Shown: positions 1 to 10,046 of the stretch, in pieces
Layout of the letters: every line of letters begins with the position of its first letter
How positions within the stretch are numbered: position 1 is the first letter of the stretch
Assembly: GCF_003944835.1 (NCBI RefSeq)
Contig: NZ_RWIV01000001.1
Location: forward strand, 3,010,530-3,074,529
DNA length: 64,000 nucleotides
DNA from: Bacillus sp. HMF5848
Lineage (GTDB): Bacteria > Bacillota > Bacilli > Bacillales > HMF5848
Direction of reading: 5' to 3'
Made by a program: the position numbers and the translations under genes
The notes under the pieces: model-generated
Seen by the model: only the letters and a program-made list of their open reading frames with translations
What the model was told of the DNA's origin: nothing
Database searches by the model: none

Positions 1-542
1 AACCTCTTATGCAGCTTATGTATGGTACAAGCAACCCAGCTGTATTTGTTAAGGTGTTGGCACCGTTTTTTATTTTCTATTATTTTCAAGGGCCGCTTGC
101 CGCTGCTTTACAAGCGTTAAACCTTGCTAGAGCCGCTATGATCAACAGTTTAATTGGTGCTACTGTAAAAACGGCAGCTATATTTCTATTAGCGACAAGA
201 CCTGAACTAGGAATTATGGGAGCCGCATTGGCGATCGTAACCGGCTTTGTACTCGTTACCTTGTTACATTGGGCTACTATAATTAAAGCTATTTCGTTTA
301 CCTTTTATGTTCGCGATTATATAAAAGGAGGCGTCGCCATTGTTTTATCTGGACTAGCTGGTATGTTTGTATACACACGTTTTAGCGAAAGCCTGTCAAT
401 GTTAATGGTTACCCTACTTGCAATTACTATCACATCTTTCATCTATTCTGTTTTACTAATGATGTTAGGTCTTATTAAAAAGAATGAAATTATCCGGGTT
501 CCACTTATTGGCAAAACACTTTCTAAATATGTTCCCCATTAA
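1..542 (+). CDS. spoVB: SpoVB-like polysaccharide flippase, 3' part only
   Basis: The reading frame is open from the first base, so this is the C-terminal ~180 residues of a longer protein. What is visible is a run of hydrophobic helices joined by short basic loops, as in MATE/MOP-type flippases (family length about 520 residues). SpoVB-type proteins are thought to move lipid-linked precursors across the membrane for spore cortex peptidoglycan. The gene name rests mainly on context: DUF421, YrzE, YajC, Tgt and QueA follow in the same order as around B. subtilis spoVB. Another Wzx/MurJ-like flippase cannot be excluded without the N-terminal half. Confidence 0.7.
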   Translation, partial: PLMQLMYGTSNPAVFVKVLAPFFIFYYFQGPLAAALQALNLARAAMINSLIGATVKTAAIFLLATRPELGIMGAALAIVTGFVLVTLLHWATIIKAISFTFYVRDYIKGGVAIVLSGLAGMFVYTRFSESLSMLMVTLLAITITSFIYSVLLMMLGLIKKNEIIRVPLIGKTLSKYVPH

Positions 543-576
543 AAACGAACGGCAAGTTGTCCTCGCCGTTCGTTTT
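542..576. terminator. Bidirectional terminator between convergent genes
   Basis: A 12-bp perfect inverted repeat (AAAACGAACGGC / GCCGTTCGTTTT) with an 11-nt loop lies between the convergent stops of the flippase and the DUF421 gene. The A and T tracts at its ends allow termination in both directions. Confidence 0.85.
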
Positions 577-578
577 AG

Positions 579-1226
579 TTAGCTTTCCTCTTTTTTATCT
601 ATAAAAAACACACCATCCTCATAGCTACAGTAAGTTATGTTTTTTATATCAGTATACCCTAGCTCCCTCAAGCGTTGTCTTAGCCACAAATTCGTCTTGT
701 TGATTTTCTTAAGATGCTCTTCATCTACTTTCCCATCGACAATGAGTGGCAATGCTAAAGTACTTGCATTTTCTTGGTCTTTTTCAAAAACGGATAACTT
801 TCCTGAAGGCTCAAGTATAGCAAATTCTACGTCCGCTATATTTTTGACGTTTTTTTCACGTAACTGCTGCAGTAGATCATCCATATTATACCGTTGTTTC
901 TTCATTTCCTGTTCGTTAATATTACCTTTATCGATTATTACGGTAGGCTTACCGTCAAGGATTTCTCGAATGCTCTTACTTTTTAAAGAAATAAACGACA
1001 ATGTAATTTGAATAATCATTAACAAACCCATTGGAAATAGTGTATGAGTGATAGGATCTTTAGTGTCCTCAATGGCGGTAACAGCCATTTCAGCAATCAT
1101 AATAAAGACAACTAAATCTAGAATACTTAACTCCCCTATCTCACGCTTTCCCATTAATCGAAAGATCACGACTATAGAAGCATACAGCAAGAGAGTTCTA
1201 AAAATAATTATCAAATATTCCTCCAC
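579..1226 (-). CDS. yrbG: DUF421 (YetF/YrbG-type) membrane protein
   Basis: A 215-residue protein with about three transmembrane helices in the first ~85 residues (starting LIIIFRTLLLYASIVVIFRL, then GKREIGELSILDLVVFIMIAE), followed by a soluble alpha/beta domain containing LDGKPTVIIDKG and YNMDDLLQQLREK. This is the DUF421/YetF layout. The molecular function of the family is poorly defined; some members have roles in spore properties or stress. It starts with GTG preceded by GGTGAT. Its position next to spoVB and yrzE matches B. subtilis yrbG, so the symbol is by synteny. Confidence 0.75.
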   Translation of the reverse strand: MEEYLIIIFRTLLLYASIVVIFRLMGKREIGELSILDLVVFIMIAEMAVTAIEDTKDPITHTLFPMGLLMIIQITLSFISLKSKSIREILDGKPTVIIDKGNINEQEMKKQRYNMDDLLQQLREKNVKNIADVEFAILEPSGKLSVFEKDQENASTLALPLIVDGKVDEEHLKKINKTNLWLRQRLRELGYTDIKNITYCSYEDGVFFIDKKEES

Positions 1227-1314
1227 GTTATCACCAACTTATGCCTTATCTTCATATATACATAGTGTTTTACTTCGCTTATAAAATGATGCTGTTACAA
1301 TTACCCAAATTCCT

Positions 1315-2607
1315 TTATAAAAACGGAATAAGGTAGCGAATGTAAATATAAACTGTTGATATCGCTAAAGACAACATTACGGTAAACATTCCTATTTTTA
1401 GAAACTTTAAAAATGCTATCGGCTCTTGTGCTTTCGCAGCTAATCCAGCGACTACTAAATTGGATGATGAGCCTAATAAAGTTCCATTTCCCCCTAAACA
1501 GGCCCCTAATGCCATTGACCACCATAACGGATCCAAGTTTTTCATACCATAGTCCTGAAATTCAAACACAACTGGGATCATCGCAGCAACAAATGGGATG
1601 TTATCAACAAATCCAGAAAATAGACCAGTCATCCATAAAATTAGCAACGCTGTTTTAGGTAAATCGCCTTCTGTAAAAAATACAATGCTTCTTGATAGTT
1701 CTGATATAATTCCTGTTTCTTCGAGTCCTCCAACAAGCATAAATAAACCGATAAAGAAAAATAAGGTAGCCCAATCTACCTGCCTTAAAATCTCCTCAGG
1801 CGGCTGGCTTTTATATGTTAATAGAAGAAGTAACACCGCACCAGCTAAAGCAACCGTCGTTAAATCTAGATTTAAGTAAGACGAAAATATAAAACCTGCA
1901 ATCGTAACAATTAAGACTGTTAAAGCTTTCACTAAGGTCGCATCCACCACTACAAAGCTCTTTGCGTCTATCTGTGATAGCTTTTCGCGATTTACTGCCG
2001 TTACTTTAATAGCGTCTTTGTAGAAAAACAACAATAAACTAATAATCACAACAAAAATAAAAAAGGAAACTGGTGCTAAGTGAACTAAAAAGTCGTTAAA
2101 AGTCAGATGCTTCACAGCTTGCCCAATCATAATATTAGGAGGATCGCCAATTAACGTCGCTGTACCACCAATATTAGAAGAAATAATAATAGCAATTAAG
2201 TATGGTATCGCTGATATTTGCAACAATCTCGTAATCGTTAACAAAACAGGCACAATCAGTAAAACAGTCGTAACATTAGCTAAAAAAGCACTTCCTATTG
2301 CAGTAAAGCATGAGATAACAATTAACAAACCGGCCCCATGTCCATTCACTAATTGACCCATTTTTATAGCTGTGTACTCAAACACACCTGTTCTACTTGT
2401 AATGGACACGAGAATCATCATCGCCAATAGTAACGCAATAGTATTCCAATCAATGTATTGTTGAAAGCCTTTGTTTATATCATAAATACCCGCCACAAAC
2501 ATTAGCACGCCACCTGTACCAGCAATTAGAGCACGGTCGAGTTTTTCCGTTAACAAAAATATATACACAATAAAAAATATGATAATTGCTAAGATAGACG
2601 CTATCAT
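1315..2607 (-). CDS. ArsB/NhaD-family (SLC13-like) ion transporter
   Basis: A 430-residue protein with about 11-12 transmembrane segments. Two family-type motifs are visible: NIGGTATLIGDPPNIMIG in the first half and GGNGTLLGSSSNLVV in the second, the inverted pseudo-repeat of the ion transporter superfamily (ArsB/NhaD/CitM). Likely substrates are anions such as arsenite or carboxylates, or Na+/H+ exchange; sequence alone does not decide. No arsR or arsC neighbour is present, which argues weakly against a dedicated arsenic operon. ATG with GGAGGGATCAT just upstream. It is not part of the B. subtilis order here, so it is probably a lineage-specific insertion between yrbG and yrzE. Confidence 0.8.
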   Translation of the reverse strand: MIASILAIIIFFIVYIFLLTEKLDRALIAGTGGVLMFVAGIYDINKGFQQYIDWNTIALLLAMMILVSITSRTGVFEYTAIKMGQLVNGHGAGLLIVISCFTAIGSAFLANVTTVLLIVPVLLTITRLLQISAIPYLIAIIISSNIGGTATLIGDPPNIMIGQAVKHLTFNDFLVHLAPVSFFIFVVIISLLLFFYKDAIKVTAVNREKLSQIDAKSFVVVDATLVKALTVLIVTIAGFIFSSYLNLDLTTVALAGAVLLLLLTYKSQPPEEILRQVDWATLFFFIGLFMLVGGLEETGIISELSRSIVFFTEGDLPKTALLILWMTGLFSGFVDNIPFVAAMIPVVFEFQDYGMKNLDPLWWSMALGACLGGNGTLLGSSSNLVVAGLAAKAQEPIAFLKFLKIGMFTVMLSLAISTVYIYIRYLIPFL

Positions 2608-2734
2608 ATGATCCCTCCAATTTTTCCTCTATACATTATATGTAGCTAGTCCTAAAAAATATTTCTATTCTATTTCTTCAGGACAAGGAATAAGCATGTA
2701 CTAAACATATTTGTTTAGAGGAGGGAAAGCATAT

Positions 2735-3124
2735 ATGGATGGTAGACGTGTCGGTGCAGCTATTTTATATGGAGTTTTAGCAATTCTAATAGTGGGAGTT
2801 GTAACGAGCTTAGTGTTCTCATTGCTACTAAAATTTACAGACATTGAAGAAGAACAAGTTACATGGATGATTACCGTTTGTTCTTTTATTGCCTTATTTA
2901 TTGGTGGGTTTATTTCAGGAGGAAAAGGCAAGGAAAAAGGATGGTTAATGGGCGGACTAACAGCACTACTATTCTCTACTATTGTATTTTTATTTCAATT
3001 TCTTGGCTTCGAATCAACCATTTCAATACAACAACTGTTGTATCACGCCGGATTTCTTTTGACAGCGATTATAGGTGGAGCTATGGGTGTTAATCTATCA
3101 GGTAACTCCCGAGGAGCTAACTAA
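2735..3124 (+). CDS. yrzE: YrzE-like small membrane protein (TIGR04086 type)
   Basis: A 129-residue protein with four predicted transmembrane helices (starting AAILYGVLAILIVGVVTSLV; then MITVCSFIALFIGGFISGGK, and two more), which is the layout of the TIGR04086/YrzE family of unknown function. The ATG at 2735 was chosen because AGAGGAGGG lies 9 bases upstream; a TTG at 2711 opens the same frame but has no ribosome site. Divergent from the transporter gene and next to yajC, as B. subtilis yrzE is next to yrbF. Confidence 0.75.
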   Translation: MDGRRVGAAILYGVLAILIVGVVTSLVFSLLLKFTDIEEEQVTWMITVCSFIALFIGGFISGGKGKEKGWLMGGLTALLFSTIVFLFQFLGFESTISIQQLLYHAGFLLTAIIGGAMGVNLSGNSRGAN

Positions 3125-3251
3125 TCTAAATCTTAGTAACGGGATACAATAGTGCTAGAAGAACACTACGTCTGAAGAGTCCTGAAAAAAAGACTGAAGC
3201 ACTGCTTTGCACCTAAATCAAAAAAAGTCATAGTCGAAAAAAATCAATGCG

Positions 3252-3300
3252 TAATTACATGTCCGATACATGGAGCATAATTACATGTCCGATACATGGA
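3252..3300 (+). repeat. Two tandem copies of a 23-bp direct repeat
   Basis: TAATTACATGTCCGATACAT plus GGA occurs at 3252-3274 and again, identical, at 3278-3300, three bases apart. It lies in the 230-bp gap between yrzE and the end of yajC, just before a palindrome. Function unknown; possibly a relic of a small mobile element. Confidence 0.8.
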
Positions 3301-3312
3301 CAAAAAATAATG

Positions 3313-3338
3313 GCCAGGCACATAATTATGTACCTGGC
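3313..3338 (-). terminator. Palindromic terminator downstream of yajC
   Basis: On the minus strand GCCAGGTACATAA pairs with TTATGTGCCTGGC (one G-U pair, so the pairing is better on this strand), followed by CATTATTTTTTG. This is a plausible intrinsic terminator of the queA-tgt-yajC unit. Its arm shares the GTGCCTGGC core of the palindromes at 11186-11214 and 11271-11281. Confidence 0.65.
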
Positions 3339-3354
3339 TCGTTCATTTTATCGT

Positions 3355-3612
3355 TTACTTATTTACGTCACGAATTGCTTGACGGTCAAACGTTAAACGT
3401 GTACCATCACCTGTTTTTAAAACAACTTTATCCTCATCCATTGAGTCAACAATCGCATGAATACCACCAACAGTGACTACTTTGTCACCTTTTGCTAAGT
3501 TAGCTTGCATTTCTGCAACTGCCTTTTGACGTTTTTGCTGTGGACGGATAAGTAAGAAATAAAACAAAACAAACATTAATGCTAAAGGCCATATTGTGTT
3601 AAAAAGCTCCAT
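3355..3612 (-). CDS. yajC: Sec translocon accessory subunit YajC
   Basis: An 85-residue protein with one N-terminal membrane helix (LALMFVLFYFLLIRPQQKRQ) ending in the IRPQQKR motif typical of YajC, then a small cytoplasmic beta-domain (KVVTVGGIHAIVDSMDEDKV). YajC associates with SecDF at the SecYEG channel. Directly downstream of tgt, the usual bacterial arrangement; the B. subtilis orthologue is yrbF. Confidence 0.93.
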   Translation of the reverse strand: MELFNTIWPLALMFVLFYFLLIRPQQKRQKAVAEMQANLAKGDKVVTVGGIHAIVDSMDEDKVVLKTGDGTRLTFDRQAIRDVNK

Positions 3613-3648
3613 CTACTAGTTCACCCCTTTCTAGGTACCATTTCAAGC

Positions 3649-4818
<1,170 letters not shown>

Positions 4819-4882
4819 TTATTTTATTTAATGTCTACCCTGAAAATAAACCTTTATTTTGATTTTCGATTCGCTCCCATCC

Positions 4883-4966
4883 ACTCCCTTTCCGCGGACA
4901 ATCAGCCAAGCCTCCTCGGGCATGTGCCCTGTGGGGTCTTGGCTTGATTATTTTTCCGCAGGAGTG
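4883..4966. repeat. Imperfect palindromic intergenic repeat (Bacillaceae-type)
   Basis: Lies in the 347-bp gap between tgt and queA (4789-5135), which holds no credible gene. Nested inverted repeats: ACTCC at 4883 with GGAGT at 4961, CCGCGG with CCGCAG, GCCAAG at 4905 with CTTGGC at 4938, and the inner stem GGGC/GCCC at 4918-4929. The pattern (TTTCCGCGG, CCTCCTCGG, GGGGTCTTGGC, CCGCAGGAGT) resembles a dispersed element I recall from several Bacillus-type genomes; copy number cannot be tested here. The folded RNA would be stable on either strand. Confidence 0.6.
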
Positions 4967-5135
4967 TCGTGTATGTCCGCTCATTCTTAGTTCTTATCTA
5001 TGAGCAGTACTTTTTTTCAATCTCCATGGTGCGAATTTTCTTAACATGGTTGGCTGTATGAAAGAGCCATGTTGCTTATTTTAGTTAATTGTCAATTGTT
5101 GATTGTAGCGAAAATCAACAACGGGTTAACAGAGC

Positions 5136-6164
5136 CTATTTTATAAACATTGCATCGCCGAAGCTAAAGAAACGATATGATTCGTCTACAGCTTCTTTAT
5201 ATGCTCGCAGGGTAGTTTCTTTACCTAATAGAGCACTTACAAGCATCACTAAAGACGACTTAGGCAAATGAAAATTCGTTAACAACCCATTGATTGCTTT
5301 GAACTCATAGCCTGGATATATAAATATGTCTGTCCATCCGCTTGATTCAACAAACTTCCCTTCATTGTCTCGTGCAATCGTCTCAAGGGTGCGTGTGGAC
5401 GTTGTTCCAACAGCAAGTATTCGTCCACCTTTCGCACGTACATCGTTCAAAAGACGTGCTGTCCCCTCTGTCATTTGATAAAACTCTGCATGCATGTTGT
5501 GTTCCTCAACCTTATCAACTGACACTGGCCTAAACGTACCTAGACCAACATGCAACGTTACAAACGCTGTATGAATGCCTTTTGCCCTAATATCCTCGAG
5601 CAGTTGTTCAGTAAAATGTAAGCCCGCTGTAGGCGCTGCAGCAGAGCCTGGCTCTCTCGCATACACTGTTTGGTATCTTTCCTTTTCCTTCAGTTGCTCT
5701 TTAATGTATGGAGGAAGGGGCATTTCGCCTAACTCTTCAAGAACTTCAAGGAAAATACCATCATATGTAAACTCTAGATGACGTCCACCATGATCTAACA
5801 TCTTTGTGCACGTTGCTTTTAATAAACCATCACCGAAATGTATAACGCTGCCTTCTTTTATTCGTTTCGCCGGTTTAATGAGTGTTTCCCATGTATCACC
5901 ATGAACTTGCTTTAATAACAGCACTTCAATAGTAGCACCTGTATCTTCTTTCACTCCATACAGTCTAGCTGGTAACACACGAGTATCGTTCAAAACGAGA
6001 CAATCGCCCTCGTTTAAATAATGTAGAATATCACGAAAATACTTATGCTCAATATTACCTGTTTCCTTGTCTACAACCATTAATCGAGAACCCTCACGGT
6101 TCTTAAGTGGGGTTTGTGCAATTAAGTGGTCTGGTAAATAAAAATCAAATTCTTGTACATCCAT
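5136..6164 (-). CDS. queA: S-adenosylmethionine:tRNA ribosyltransferase-isomerase QueA
   Basis: 342 residues, the full family length. QueA transfers the ribosyl moiety of SAM to preQ1 in tRNA, giving epoxyqueuosine. Typical signatures: N-terminal [41 protein letters not shown] and C-terminal [18 protein letters not shown]. The ATG at 6164 (MDVQEFDF) has AGGTGAT just upstream; the GTG at 6173 overlaps that ribosome site and is unlikely. Adjacent to tgt, the preceding enzyme of the queuosine pathway. Confidence 0.96.
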   Translation of the reverse strand: MDVQEFDFYLPDHLIAQTPLKNREGSRLMVVDKETGNIEHKYFRDILHYLNEGDCLVLNDTRVLPARLYGVKEDTGATIEVLLLKQVHGDTWETLIKPAKRIKEGSVIHFGDGLLKATCTKMLDHGGRHLEFTYDGIFLEVLEELGEMPLPPYIKEQLKEKERYQTVYAREPGSAAAPTAGLHFTEQLLEDIRAKGIHTAFVTLHVGLGTFRPVSVDKVEEHNMHAEFYQMTEGTARLLNDVRAKGGRILAVGTTSTRTLETIARDNEGKFVESSGWTDIFIYPGYEFKAINGLLTNFHLPKSSLVMLVSALLGKETTLRAYKEAVDESYRFFSFGDAMFIK

Positions 6165-6186
6165 GGATATCACCTGCTGTAGTAAA

Positions 6187-6399
6187 TTAGCGCATTCGCC
6201 CGATTACATAAAAAATAAAGGATAACACAATACTTAAAATGATGGAAGTGACGATGGGAAAATAAAAAGTAGTATTCCCCTTTTTAATAAAAATATCTCC
6301 TGGCAGTCGACCGATTTTGATAAACTGCATCAAAAAACCGATCACTAGCAAAACACCACCAATAGTCATTATGAGCTTTGGAAGATTCCCGTCATTCAT
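6187..6399 (-). CDS. DUF2905 small membrane protein
   Basis: A 70-residue protein with two transmembrane helices ([18 protein letters not shown] and [20 protein letters not shown]) separated by the loop [20 protein letters not shown]. The GRLPGDI motif identifies DUF2905, of unknown function. Its ATG at 6399 overlaps the ruvB stop by 8 bases (ATGAATGA) with GGGAGG upstream, so it is translationally coupled to ruvB. Often found between ruvB and queA in Bacilli. Confidence 0.85.
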   Translation of the reverse strand: MNDGNLPKLIMTIGGVLLVIGFLMQFIKIGRLPGDIFIKKGNTTFYFPIVTSIILSIVLSFIFYVIGRMR

Positions 6400-7396
6400 C
6401 AGAATTAACCTCCCGGCCAATATGTCGATATGCAAGTTCAGTTACAACACGACCTCGCGGCGTACGTTGTAAAAATCCGATTTGCAGTAAATATGGCTCA
6501 TAAACATCTTCAATCGTGTCTCGTTCTTCTCCAATTGTTGCAGCAATTGTATCAAGGCCAACCGGACCACCTTTAAATTTTTCAATTATATTATTGATAA
6601 GCTTATGGTCTATATGGTCGAGCCCTAGCTTATCAACTTGTAGAAGCTCTAACGCTATGTTTGCCAGTTCTGTAGAAATGGTACCATCTCCACGTACTTG
6701 CGCAAAATCGCGCACTCGACGTAACAAGCGATTGGCAATACGTGGTGTTCCTCTCGATCTTGATGCTATTTCATGTGCTGCATCATCTGTTATTTCAACG
6801 TCAAATACAGAGGCTGTTCTTTTAACTATTTCTGTCAAATGTGATACTTGATAATATTCTAAGCGACAAAGGACGCCAAATCGGTCCCGTAGAGGAGCAG
6901 AAAGCATGCCTGCCCTTGTCGTGGCACCAACAAGTGTAAACGGAGGTAAATCAAGACGAATAGATCTTGCTGAAGGCCCTTTGCCTACTACAATATCTAA
7001 ACAAAAATCCTCCATAGCAGGATATAAAATCTCTTCAACACTACGATGAAGACGGTGAATTTCATCAATAAACAGTACATCTCCAGGCTCGAGTGTAGAC
7101 AATATTGCCGCTAAATCACCAGGACGCTCAATAGCTGGTCCGCTTGTTGTTCGCAAATTGACATTCATCTCATTAGCAATTATTAACGATAACGTCGTCT
7201 TTCCAAGTCCAGGAGGCCCATATAACAATACATGGTCTAAAGACTCCTGCCGAAGTTTAGCAGCCTCAATAAATATCTTTAAATGCTCCTTCACTTTATC
7301 CTGGCCGATATATTGTGCTAAATTTTTAGGACGAAGGCTATACTCAAATGACTGTTCATCACTTACAGCCTCTCCCGAAATAATTCGTTCATGCAA
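6392..7396 (-). CDS. ruvB: Holliday junction branch-migration ATPase RuvB
   Basis: 334 residues. AAA+ motor of the RuvAB complex that drives Holliday junction migration. Walker A is [11 protein letters not shown], Walker B is [10 protein letters not shown], sensor 1 is LVGATTRAG, and the C-terminal winged helix contains [12 protein letters not shown]-terminal [20 protein letters not shown] is typical. Lies 112 bases downstream of ruvA with its own GTGGTGAT ribosome site. Confidence 0.98.
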   Translation of the reverse strand: MHERIISGEAVSDEQSFEYSLRPKNLAQYIGQDKVKEHLKIFIEAAKLRQESLDHVLLYGPPGLGKTTLSLIIANEMNVNLRTTSGPAIERPGDLAAILSTLEPGDVLFIDEIHRLHRSVEEILYPAMEDFCLDIVVGKGPSARSIRLDLPPFTLVGATTRAGMLSAPLRDRFGVLCRLEYYQVSHLTEIVKRTASVFDVEITDDAAHEIASRSRGTPRIANRLLRRVRDFAQVRGDGTISTELANIALELLQVDKLGLDHIDHKLINNIIEKFKGGPVGLDTIAATIGEERDTIEDVYEPYLLQIGFLQRTPRGRVVTELAYRHIGREVNSDE

Positions 7397-7508
7397 CTAA
7401 ATCACCACTTTTTATTTCATCTTAATAAACCCAAATCTCACCGCACCTTACATTTCCTTACGCTTTTTAATGACAAGTTTCTCTACAGTTCGAATCCGTT
7501 ACACCATA

Positions 7509-8111
7509 CTATTGATTCAGCAAAAGCTGTAATGCACGTTTTATGTATTGATCTGTCGTGAGAGCTTCTTCTTGAAGTAGCGGCTTAACCTTACGAATTT
7601 CTCTATCAGAATATCCAAGTGCTTGCAATGCTTCGCAAGCTTCCTCTAGAGCAACAGAGCCATCTTTTACTTTAGTAGTAGTTTGTTTTGTAGGTTCCGT
7701 AAATAGATCGTCTATAAACTCTTCAAGTTTGCCTTTTAAGTCTAAAATAATTTGCCGTGCCGTTTTCTTTCCTACACCAGGAAACTTTGTTAAGAAACTT
7801 TCATCTTCACGTTCGATGGCTGCTACAAGTTGATCAACTCGTCCAGCTGCTAATATTGCTAAGCCACCTTTTGGACCAATACCGGTAACATTGAGGAGCT
7901 TAATAAACAATTCTTTTTCTTCTTTCGTTTGAAAACCATATAATGCTAACGTATCTTCTCGTACGTATTGATATGTATATATTGTAACTGTTTCGTCATT
8001 ATGAAATATAAATGGATTTGGTGTGAAAATTTGATACCCTATTCCATTGTTTTCGACCACTACATATTGCGGTGTAACAGTCGCTACTTTTCCTATTAAA
8101 AAGGCGATCAT
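7509..8111 (-). CDS. ruvA: Holliday junction DNA-binding protein RuvA
   Basis: 200 residues from the ATG at 8111 (MIAFLIGKV), chosen because GGGGAGAG lies just upstream; upstream in-frame codons would add an 11-residue tail not seen in the family. OB-fold at 1-63, two helix-hairpin-helix motifs ([13 protein letters not shown] and [20 protein letters not shown]), an acidic-polar linker, then the C-terminal RuvB-binding domain ([17 protein letters not shown]). Tetramers bind four-way junctions and load RuvB. Confidence 0.97.
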   Translation of the reverse strand: MIAFLIGKVATVTPQYVVVENNGIGYQIFTPNPFIFHNDETVTIYTYQYVREDTLALYGFQTKEEKELFIKLLNVTGIGPKGGLAILAAGRVDQLVAAIEREDESFLTKFPGVGKKTARQIILDLKGKLEEFIDDLFTEPTKQTTTKVKDGSVALEEACEALQALGYSDREIRKVKPLLQEEALTTDQYIKRALQLLLNQ

Positions 8112-8221
8112 ACATGTCTCTCCCCTATATATACTGCCCTTCATTGTAACACATTTTCACTAAAAGTGAGAATCTATTATGGAAAAGTATGTTCTCATTT
8201 TAAGTTGTAATCTACTATGCA

Positions 8222-8257
8222 AATATAAAAAGACGTATACCAGTCAAGGTAAACGCC
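8222..8257 (-). terminator. Intrinsic terminator downstream of bofC
   Basis: On the minus strand GGCGTTTACC pairs with GGTATACGTC (one mismatch) around a 6-nt loop, followed by TTTTTATATTT. It ends the bofC transcript before ruvA. Confidence 0.65.
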
Positions 8258-8295
8258 TGTGATGTACTTTACATTTTGCTAAGATTCTTTCCTTT

Positions 8296-8844
8296 TCAAG
8301 GTTGATTAGAATAAGGTTTAAAAGTTTCTATGACATGTTCATATTGATCTTTAGACTCAATTCTAATACCTTTACGAAGCTCGTCGTGCTGATAACTCTC
8401 TAATTTTTCAATATTTATTTGAAAAAAAGATTGTATCACATTGTGTGGTGAGTGTTCAGGCTTGCCGTTAAAAATAGTTAAAATGCCTTCGTCAGTTATT
8501 CCAAAATAGCCATTCGCCTTTAACAACGGTGAGATATCATCAATATTCTTTTGAAATACGATAATTTCCTCATTTTGATCAACTAGCTGCCAATCTGCAT
8601 ATTCTGACCAAAAGTCCTCCATCGACCAAATAGTTTCCTCTACTATTTCTTCACTTACTTCTCCGTCAATATAGACTCTTTCTAGTAAAACAGTTACTGA
8701 CAAAGGTCCTGAAATTTCATATACAGACTCTTCATTCCTTAGGTTGTCTTCCCCAAAGACTAACGGCATTTTTATTATTGAACTTATAGCAGTGCAAACT
8801 AGTAGCAGTATTATTATACTAATTATGCGAATGGTCCTCTTCAT
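8296..8844 (-). CDS. bofC: BofC, forespore intercompartmental-signalling regulator
   Basis: 182 residues with an N-terminal signal or anchor helix (IRIISIIILLLVCTAISSII). The rest matches the BofC layout: an N-terminal beta-grasp-like part (SVTVLLERVYIDGEVSEEIVEETIWS) and a C-terminal domain with DEGILTIFNGKP. BofC is secreted into the space between forespore and mother cell and restrains the SpoIVB protease, delaying sigma-K activation. Position upstream of ruvA matches B. subtilis. ATG preceded by GAGGTGAT. SpoIVFA and SpoIVFB, the end of this checkpoint, are at 19.6-21.2 kb. Confidence 0.88.
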   Translation of the reverse strand: MKRTIRIISIIILLLVCTAISSIIKMPLVFGEDNLRNEESVYEISGPLSVTVLLERVYIDGEVSEEIVEETIWSMEDFWSEYADWQLVDQNEEIIVFQKNIDDISPLLKANGYFGITDEGILTIFNGKPEHSPHNVIQSFFQINIEKLESYQHDELRKGIRIESKDQYEHVIETFKPYSNQP

Positions 8845-9129
8845 ATATGATCACCTCGAAGTTTTTGTGAACGCATTGCTCACATCGTTTTCAGATTATT
8901 ATCTGATGCACTTGAAAACTTCTTTTGTTATAGTTATATCTACCTCGTTCTTAGTATCACCACAAAGTAAAAAATTTAAACCTGAACTATGAATAGAGAA
9001 CTATTACATAGTCTTATAATAGCGTAAGAACTCTTATTGTGACACTTCCACACCTAAAGGAGATGGGTTTTCCCTTTTTAGAAAAGTCCTGTAAATACCC
9101 CAGCATATCTCAAACCGAAGACATATCTT

Positions 9130-9170
9130 ACAAAAAAATGACACAAAGACCAAAAGGTCCCTGTGTCTTT
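9130..9170 (-). terminator. Terminator of the sporulation lipoprotein gene
   Basis: On the minus strand GACACAGGGACC pairs with GGTCTTTGTGTC, followed by ATTTTTTTG. The rest of the 337-bp gap 8845-9181 holds no gene I can support; its left end carries the bofC promoter region. Confidence 0.8.
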
Positions 9171-9181
9171 AAAACAATACA

Positions 9182-9964
9182 TTATTCGTTAACTTGAAAT
9201 GGTCGTTGTACAGATTCTCCGGTATCATCATACAACTCACGAAATTTAACTTGAAGATGATCCATTCTTCCGCCGTTTCTTAAGCTATAATCTAGGTCAC
9301 GAACGCGTGTAAAAGCATCATCACCTGTGACAACTTGCACATTATAATCACCAGCAATTGCTTTAACTGCATTACGTACTTTTCTATTAGCTGCAGCGTT
9401 GTTGTCATCATTTAAATCAACCGCAACTAAAATTGTGTCACCATATAAAACTGTACGAGCATCATTTACATTATCAAGATCTAAAACACGTGCAGTGATT
9501 TCATCAACTAATGCTCCGTAGTTTAATCCTTCCTGCATGTTTGAGGCTTTGTTATTATCTACACGATTAGTAACACTTGTTGGAGGTGTGTAGTTAGAAT
9601 ACGTTTTTTCCCTTTCAAGATCGCTCATTCCATTTATATAGTCATATCTATGACCGTTACCATAACGTGTACGATTTGTATCCGTTTGTTCAATCATTTC
9701 GGTGATAGGACCATCATTATCTACAAAAGTAGCATTACCATTTGCGTCATTACGGTTATTTTCGTACGTAACATTGGTAGGAGTTCGTGTATTTCTCCCA
9801 CGATCACCGTAATCATTAGTATCCTCGTTTGTATAAAATCCTATCGGTGTTACATTTTCAGTCCCATTGTCACGTTGGTCCATAGCACCTTCATTTGCTC
9901 CACAGGCAACCAACATACTAGTAATTAATAACGCAGTTGTTCCTGTTAATAAACGTCTATTCAA
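9182..9964 (-). CDS. YhcN/YlaJ-family sporulation lipoprotein (CoxA-like)
   Basis: 260 residues. N-terminal lipoprotein signal with lipobox LVAC (Cys at about residue 21), then an Asn/Asp/Thr-rich linker to ~140, then the YhcN/YlaJ domain (DEITARVLDLDNVNDARTVL, ILVAVDLNDDNN, VTGDDAFTRVRDL). Family members are made during sporulation; B. subtilis CoxA (YrbB) is a cortex-associated member encoded beside safA. Here it is separated from safA only by nadE, so CoxA is the likely counterpart, but the assignment among YhcN/YlaJ paralogues is by context. Confidence 0.8.
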   Translation of the reverse strand: MNRRLLTGTTALLITSMLVACGANEGAMDQRDNGTENVTPIGFYTNEDTNDYGDRGRNTRTPTNVTYENNRNDANGNATFVDNDGPITEMIEQTDTNRTRYGNGHRYDYINGMSDLEREKTYSNYTPPTSVTNRVDNNKASNMQEGLNYGALVDEITARVLDLDNVNDARTVLYGDTILVAVDLNDDNNAAANRKVRNAVKAIAGDYNVQVVTGDDAFTRVRDLDYSLRNGGRMDHLQVKFRELYDDTGESVQRPFQVNE

Positions 9965-10046
9965 TACAAAACCCCCTTGCTACAAAATAGTGAGCAAAAA
10001 GTATTGCTCACATATAGATTGTAACGAAGGGGGATTTTTATTTATG

